Source: UBA11606 sp964513285 (GTDB lineage Bacteria > Actinomycetota > Acidimicrobiia > Acidimicrobiales > Aldehydirespiratoraceae). Taken from it: 9,570 nucleotides of DNA. The DNA lies in contig CAZEML010000170.1 in NCBI GenBank assembly GCA_964513285.1, positions 1-9,570 on the forward strand, given 5' to 3'. This document shows, in pieces, positions 6,115 to 9,570 of the stretch (the first letter of the stretch is position 1; the number at the start of each line of letters is the position of its first letter). Both the position numbers and the translations under genes were made by a program. The notes under the pieces are model-generated. The model was given only the letters and a program-made list of their open reading frames with translations, searched no databases and was not told the origin of the DNA.

Positions 6115-6893
6115 AGGCCGCCGCCAGACCCGGCGTCCTCGCCGCGCGCCGTCGCCAACGCGGCCAGCGCGCCGTCGCGCAGCGCGAGCTGGTCAGCGAT
6201 CGCCGTGACCATGCGGAACCCCTGCTCGAACCGGGTCGGGGTGAGCGCGGCGGTGGCGTGACAGCCGGGGGCGACGCCGGCCTTCTGGCACTCGGCCACG
6301 ATGGTCGAATAGGCGTCGTCGAAGGCCTGGTCGCCGTCGTTGTTCCCGGGCGGCAGCCCGAGGGTGAGCGACAGGTCCGCCGGCCCGACGTAGACGCCGT
6401 CGATCCCGGGGACCTGGAGGATGTCCGGCAGGTTGGCCACCGCTTGCTCGGTTTCGATCATCGGGATCACCGCGACGTTGTGCTCGGCCCAGGCCACATA
6501 GTCGTCGTGCCGGTTGGCGACGACGGTCGGGCCGAAGCTGCGAGACCCGCCGTGGGGTGCGTAGCGACAGGCGGCGACCGCCGCCTCCGCCTCTTCGACG
6601 GTGTTGACCATCGGGATGATGATCCCGTGCGCCCCTGCGTCGAGCATCTTGCCGATGATGCCGGGCTCGTTCCACGGCACCCGCACGATCGGGCAGGAGC
6701 CGCCGTGCTCGATCGCTCGGATCAGTTCGACCGTGATCTGGTACTCGACCGAGCCGTGCTGCGTGTCGACGCACACATAGTCGAAGCCGGCGCGAGCCAT
6801 CACCTCCGCGGAGAGGGTCGCCGGGATCGAGAGCCATCCGCCGACGACGTTGTCGCCGTCGTTCCACATCTGTCGGAGCGTTCGCATGGTCAT
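6108..6893 (-). CDS. HpcH/HpaI-family class II aldolase
   Basis: A 261-residue metal-dependent (beta/alpha)8-barrel aldolase related to 4-hydroxy-2-oxoheptanedioate aldolase (HpaI) and 2-dehydro-3-deoxyglucarate aldolase (GarL). These split 4-hydroxy-2-oxo acids into pyruvate and an aldehyde. Family blocks are GGWLSIPATLSAEVMARAGF (18-37), CVDTQHGSVEYQ (41-52) with the catalytic-base His46, Arg71 in VRVPWNEPG for the pyruvate carboxylate, Glu147 in PMIETEQA, and Asp173 in VGPADLSL. The last two are the metal ligands. It resembles HpaI/GarL rather than CitE-type citramalyl-CoA lyases, so a free keto acid is more likely than a CoA ester. Two starts are possible, ATG at 6893 and ATG at 6887; I took the longer. 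No clear -10 box is seen upstream, unlike the other divergent genes. It faces away from the dehalogenase gene, 23 bases between starts, which suggests shared control. Confidence 0.92.
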   Translation of the reverse strand: MTMRTLRQMWNDGDNVVGGWLSIPATLSAEVMARAGFDYVCVDTQHGSVEYQITVELIRAIEHGGSCPIVRVPWNEPGIIGKMLDAGAHGIIIPMVNTVEEAEAAVAACRYAPHGGSRSFGPTVVANRHDDYVAWAEHNVAVIPMIETEQAVANLPDILQVPGIDGVYVGPADLSLTLGLPPGNNDGDQAFDDAYSTIVAECQKAGVAPGCHATAALTPTRFEQGFRMVTAIADQLALRDGALAALATARGEDAGSGGGLY

Positions 6894-6910
6894 GGTCTAT
6901 CGCATACGTT
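6881..6910 (+). promoter_or_regulatory. Promoter of the haloalkane dehalogenase operon, leaderless type
   Basis: TACGTT (6905-6910) fully matches TANNNT, with six bases before the ATG at 6917. A TTCGCA -35-like box (6881-6886) lies 18 bases further upstream, inside the first codons of the opposing aldolase gene. This is the best promoter in the window. Its position implies a leaderless mRNA and interference with the aldolase promoter. Confidence 0.55.
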
Positions 6911-6916
6911 TCGCGC

Positions 6917-7798
6917 ATGAGCGCTGCGATCGATCCCACCCCGCTGAGCAAGGCCTACGCCACCGTCAACGGCAAGCAGATGGCGTATCACGAGCGGGGT
7001 GAGGGCGACGCGATCGTCTTTCTGCACGGCAACCCGACCTCGTCGTACCTGTGGCGCAACATCGTGCCCCACGTCGAGTCGATGGGGCGCTGCATCGTCC
7101 CCGACCTCATCGGCCAGGGCGACAGCGACAAGCTCGACGACACCGGCCCGGGCTCGTACACGTTCGTCGAGCACCGCGAGTACCTCGATGGCCTGCTCGA
7201 CCAGCTCGATCTCGGTGATGCCGTCACCCTCGTCATCCACGACTGGGGTTCGGCGCTCGGCTTCGACTGGGCGAACCGTCATCGCGACCGGGTCAAGGGC
7301 ATCTGCTACATGGAGGCCATCGTGCGGCCGGTCACGTGGGCGCAATGGCCCGAGGCCGCTCGCGGCATCTTCCAGGGGTTCCGGTCCGAGGCCGGCGAGG
7401 AGATGGTGATCGCCAAGAACCTCTTCGTCGAGGCGGTCCTGCCCGCGTCGATCCTGCGCGATCTCACCGATGACGAGATGAACGAGTATCGACGACCGTT
7501 CGTCGAAGCCGAGCACCGTCGACCCACCCTCACGTGGCCCCGCCAGATCCCGCTCGAGGGCGAGCCGGCAGACGTGGTCGAGATCGCCCAGGCCTATGCC
7601 GACTGGTTGTCGGAGAGCGATCTGCCGAAGCTGTTCGTCGACTGTGACCCGGGCGCGATTCTGATCGGCGAGACCCGGGACTTCTGCCGAAGCTGGCCCA
7701 ACCAGACCGAGGTCCAGGTCGCGGGCAACCACTTCGTGCAGGAGGACTCGCCCCACGAGATCGGCGAGGCGTTGGCTTCGTGGCTCGGTGGCCTCTAA
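6917..7798 (+). CDS. dhaA: Haloalkane dehalogenase, HLD-II (LinB/DhaA-like)
   Basis: A 293-residue alpha/beta-hydrolase that replaces a halogen on an aliphatic carbon with hydroxyl through an ester on Asp. All five HLD-II residues are present: Asn39 (FLHGNPTSSYLWRN) and Trp110 as halide-binding pair, nucleophile Asp109 (IHDWGSALGFDWA), acid Glu133 (YMEAI) and base His272 (GNHFVQEDSP). From memory, whole blocks match LinB of Sphingobium closely, such as DLGD before the nucleophile strand, RRPTLTWPRQIP (201-212) and DFCRSWPNQTE (255-265). By the same recall, tunnel residue Leu177 of LinB corresponds to Ser178, which may alter substrate range. There is no signal peptide, so it should be cytoplasmic. 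The ATG follows a TANNNT box by six bases. It heads a tight four-gene plus-strand group. The symbol follows the general HLD-II name and does not mean orthology to Rhodococcus DhaA. Natural substrates may be marine or terrestrial organohalogens. Confidence 0.93.
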   Translation: MSAAIDPTPLSKAYATVNGKQMAYHERGEGDAIVFLHGNPTSSYLWRNIVPHVESMGRCIVPDLIGQGDSDKLDDTGPGSYTFVEHREYLDGLLDQLDLGDAVTLVIHDWGSALGFDWANRHRDRVKGICYMEAIVRPVTWAQWPEAARGIFQGFRSEAGEEMVIAKNLFVEAVLPASILRDLTDDEMNEYRRPFVEAEHRRPTLTWPRQIPLEGEPADVVEIAQAYADWLSESDLPKLFVDCDPGAILIGETRDFCRSWPNQTEVQVAGNHFVQEDSPHEIGEALASWLGGL

Positions 7799-7805
7799 TC
7801 CTTTC

Positions 7806-8516
7806 GTGAAGCCGCTGATCGGCCTGGTCGGCCGCCGCCGACGATTCGGTGACCTTGATGGCACGCCCGACGCGCTGGCTGGGCTCGAGATCGATCTCTA
7901 CTTCGCCGACTACACGCGAGCGGTCATCGCGGCCGGTGGGTTCCCGGTCCACGTCCCGATCGATGCCGACCCGACCGACGTGTTGGAGCGGTGCGACGGC
8001 CTGTTGCTCGCGGGCGGCACCGATGTCGAACCAAGCCTCTACGGCCAAGCCGCCGAGACCGACCTGTTTCCGCCCGAACCCGAACGAGATCGGCTCGAGT
8101 TCGCGTTGATGGACGGCGCGGCCGAGCATCAACTCCCGGTGCTCGGTATCTGCCGAGGCATCCAGGTCGCCAACGTGCACGGCGGTGGCACGCTCGAGCA
8201 ACACGTTCCCGAACACGCCCGCTACGACCTCGATCCGGCCACCGAGATCCATGGGGTGCGCTTCGAACCCGACTCGCTCCTCGGCTCGCTCTACGGCGAG
8301 TCGATCACGGTGAACTCACTGCATCATCAGATGCTCGATCGGCTGGCCGACGGGTACCGCCCGACGGCCTGGGACGACACCGGCAAGGTCGAGGGTTTGG
8401 AGCACACCGAACTCCCGATCGTCGGCGTGCAGTGGCATCCCGAGATGATGACCGACCGCGACGTCGACCCGATCTTTCGATGGTTGGTCGAGTCCGCGGT
8501 ACCGTCGCGGGTATGA
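7806..8516 (+). CDS. Gamma-glutamyl hydrolase-like class I glutamine amidotransferase (peptidase C26)
   Basis: A 236-residue protein related to PuuD (gamma-glutamyl-GABA hydrolase) and other stand-alone class I glutamine amidotransferase-fold hydrolases. It probably hydrolyses a gamma-glutamyl amide. The nucleophile Cys116 is in the elbow LGICRGIQVANVHGGGTL (113-130), and the other triad residues His211 and Glu213 are in VGVQWHPEMM (206-215). CDGLLLAGGTDVEPSLYG (63-80) and NSLHHQ (170-175) are peptidase C26 hallmarks. No synthetase or ammonia-acceptor domain is attached, so it acts alone. Two GTG starts fit. The one at 7806 gives MKPLIGLVGRR, typical for the family, and falls just after the dehalogenase stop. 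The one at 7788 adds six residues and overlaps that gene by 11 bases. The 3' end overlaps the crotonase as ATGA. Its role beside a dehalogenase is unclear; removal of a gamma-glutamyl group from an amine is a guess. Confidence 0.9.
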   Translation: MKPLIGLVGRRRRFGDLDGTPDALAGLEIDLYFADYTRAVIAAGGFPVHVPIDADPTDVLERCDGLLLAGGTDVEPSLYGQAAETDLFPPEPERDRLEFALMDGAAEHQLPVLGICRGIQVANVHGGGTLEQHVPEHARYDLDPATEIHGVRFEPDSLLGSLYGESITVNSLHHQMLDRLADGYRPTAWDDTGKVEGLEHTELPIVGVQWHPEMMTDRDVDPIFRWLVESAVPSRV

Positions 8517-9289
8517 GTTACGAGTCGATTCGCGTTGACCGTGATGGCACGGTTGTCACGATCACCCTCACGAACCCCGAGAAGCGCAATGTCCTCGCCC
8601 GCACGACGATGCTCGAGCTCCGAGCGGCGTTTCAGGAGGCAGCAGAGTCCGACGCGCTCGGCATCATCCTCGCGGCGGAAGGCCCTGTGTTCTCCGCAGG
8701 CCATGCGTTCGGAGACATGGTGGGGAACTCCGAAGCCGAAGCGCGCGAGCTGATCGACCTCTGCACCGACATGATGCTGTTGATCCAGGCCGTGCCTCAG
8801 GTGGTGATCGCCCGCGTGCACGCGCTGGCGACCGCAGCTGGGTGTCAGTTGGTGTCCATGTGCGACATGGCGGTGGCGGCCGAATCCTCCGGCTTTCAAG
8901 CGCCAGGCGGGAAGGGCGGCCTGTTCTGTCACACGCCGATGGTCGGAATCGCACGGGCGGTCGGCCGCAAGCGTGGCTTGGAGTTGGCGATGGTTGGAGA
9001 TCCCATCGACGCGCACACCGCGGCGGATTGGGGTCTGGTCAATCGGGTTGTCCCCGATGACCAACTGGTCGACGAGACCGCTGACCTGATGCGGCGAGCC
9101 ACCCGCGGTTCGGCGACGTCGAAGGCCCTCGGGAAGCAGGCCTACTACGCGCAGATCGACATGCCCCAGGCCCAGGCGTACGAGTACGCGACCGGCTACA
9201 TGGCTGCGGGTGTCGCCTCACCTGACGGACAGGAGGGCATTGTGTCCTTCGTCGAGAAGCGGCGGCCGGAGTTCGGCCCCCGGGTGTGA
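8513..9289 (+). CDS. ECHDC3-like crotonase-family protein
   Basis: A 258-residue crotonase-fold protein of the group typified by vertebrate ECHDC3. The oxyanion-hole segments are EGPVFSAGHAFGDM (56-69) and ARVHALATAAGCQLVSMCDM (100-119). These are followed by the group signature APGGKGGLFCHTPM (130-143), then GRKRGLELAMVGDPIDAHTA (151-170) and ADWGLVNRVV. By alignment from memory, rat hydratase Glu144 corresponds to Gln112 and Glu164 to Gly132, so both hydratase glutamates are missing. That is usual for this subgroup and argues against ordinary enoyl-CoA hydration. The C-terminal trimerisation helices look complete, ending EEKRRP-like (VEKRRPEFGPRV). The start overlaps the upstream stop as ATGA, the stop overlaps the next start as GTGA, and neither start has a strong Shine-Dalgarno. 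Coupled translation in one operon is likely. Reaction unknown. Confidence 0.92.
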   Translation: MSYESIRVDRDGTVVTITLTNPEKRNVLARTTMLELRAAFQEAAESDALGIILAAEGPVFSAGHAFGDMVGNSEAEARELIDLCTDMMLLIQAVPQVVIARVHALATAAGCQLVSMCDMAVAAESSGFQAPGGKGGLFCHTPMVGIARAVGRKRGLELAMVGDPIDAHTAADWGLVNRVVPDDQLVDETADLMRRATRGSATSKALGKQAYYAQIDMPQAQAYEYATGYMAAGVASPDGQEGIVSFVEKRRPEFGPRV

Positions 9290-9570
9290 GCTGGCAGCTC
9301 GCCCAGTTCAACGTCGCGACCGCGAAGTTCGACAACGACGATCCGCGCTTCGCGGACTTCATCGACAACCTCGATCACATCAACGGCCTCGGTGATCAGT
9401 CGCCGGGGGCGGTGTGGCGGTTCCAGGACGACTCGGGCAGTGCGGTCGAGGTCAGTGCGTACGACGATCCGCGCATCCTGCTCAACCTCACCGTGTGGGA
9501 GGACCTCGAGTCGCTCTGGAACTATGTGTACAAGACCGAACACGTTTTTTATGTGCCGGCCCCCACCGAG
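9286..9570 (+). CDS. DUF3291 family protein, C-terminus missing
   Basis: The first 95 residues of a DUF3291 protein, cut by the right edge. The family is a small dimeric alpha/beta-barrel (ferredoxin-like) domain without an established reaction. Its pattern is plain: WQLAQFNVAT at the start, DPRFADFIDNLDHINGLGDQ (22-41), SPGAVWRFQDDSG (42-54), DDPRILLNLTVWEDLESLWN (61-80), then YVYKTEHVFY. The fold is shared with antibiotic-biosynthesis monooxygenase and dabb-type proteins, which often bind small hydrophobic molecules, but no catalytic residue can be assigned. The GTG start overlaps the crotonase stop as GTGA, making it the fourth gene of the dehalogenase operon. A T6 run at 9545-9550 lies inside the reading frame (codons Val-Phe-Tyr) and is not a terminator. 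Confidence 0.85.
   Translation, partial: MSWQLAQFNVATAKFDNDDPRFADFIDNLDHINGLGDQSPGAVWRFQDDSGSAVEVSAYDDPRILLNLTVWEDLESLWNYVYKTEHVFYVPAPTE

Noticed and set aside
7991..8512. Upstream extension of the crotonase frame through the amidotransferase gene
   Set aside because: Arg/Pro-rich shadow sequence; the crotonase fold starts at the ATG at 8513, which overlaps the upstream stop as ATGA.
9545..9550. T6 run as a terminator
   Set aside because: It is inside the DUF3291 reading frame with no hairpin before it, and the frame stays open to the edge.
6917..9570. Recent transfer of the dehalogenase operon on a mobile element
   Set aside because: No transposase, terminal repeats, tRNA or attachment site is visible, and codon use and GC content look like the neighbours. 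The right boundary is not in the window, so this is only absence of evidence.
1..9570. A defence, toxin-antitoxin, CRISPR or secondary-metabolite system
   Set aside because: Every supported gene belongs to a metabolic enzyme family or DUF3291. No nuclease, helicase, polyketide/peptide synthase or repeat array was found.

Overview
The window looks like chromosomal DNA of a high-GC actinobacterium. The hints are strong G/C preference at third codon positions, frequent GTG starts, an F420-type (Ddn-like) reductase, several acyl-CoA genes, and promoter boxes set so close to start codons that leaderless mRNAs are likely. An Acidimicrobiia (Ilumatobacter-like) origin is my guess from the overall look of the proteins; the window has no taxonomic marker. 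A run of ten Ns marks a draft or metagenome assembly. Coding density is very high, and no gene-free stretch reaches 100 bases. I saw no tRNA, rRNA, CRISPR, insertion sequence or phage gene.

Layout. (1) Positions 1-1784, minus strand: an SCP2-type thiolase followed, with a 4-base overlap, by a crotonase-fold enzyme that runs off the left edge. This is a two-gene acyl-CoA unit. (2) Positions 1838-3316, plus strand, divergent from the thiolase: a carotenoid/lignostilbene-type oxygenase with all four iron-binding histidines. A 20-base dyad lies in the shared promoter region. (3) Positions 3347-3703, minus strand: a small Ddn-like F420-dependent reductase, convergent with the oxygenase. A perfect 13-bp inverted repeat between them contains the stop codons of both genes. 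(4) Positions 3782-6114, plus strand: an acyl-CoA dehydrogenase and a class III (CaiB/BaiF) CoA-transferase, joined by a one-base TGATG overlap. (5) Positions 6108-6893, minus strand: an HpcH/HpaI-type aldolase whose 3' end overlaps that of the CoA-transferase. (6) Positions 6917-9570, plus strand: a LinB/DhaA-like haloalkane dehalogenase, a class I glutamine-amidotransferase-fold gamma-glutamyl hydrolase (peptidase C26), an ECHDC3-like crotonase, and a DUF3291 protein cut by the right edge. These four genes are tightly packed and probably form one operon.

How they may work together. Most genes handle acyl-CoA thioesters or small organic acids: activation by CoA transfer, alpha,beta-oxidation, hydration or isomerisation, thiolysis, and retro-aldol cleavage. 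Three add a first attack on unusual carbon sources: oxidative C=C cleavage, F420-dependent reduction and hydrolytic dehalogenation. The region reads as a catabolic island for diverse organic compounds rather than a defence or mobile system. The most unusual part is the dehalogenase operon, because its three downstream genes are not standard partners of a dehalogenase. No substrate can be read from the sequence.
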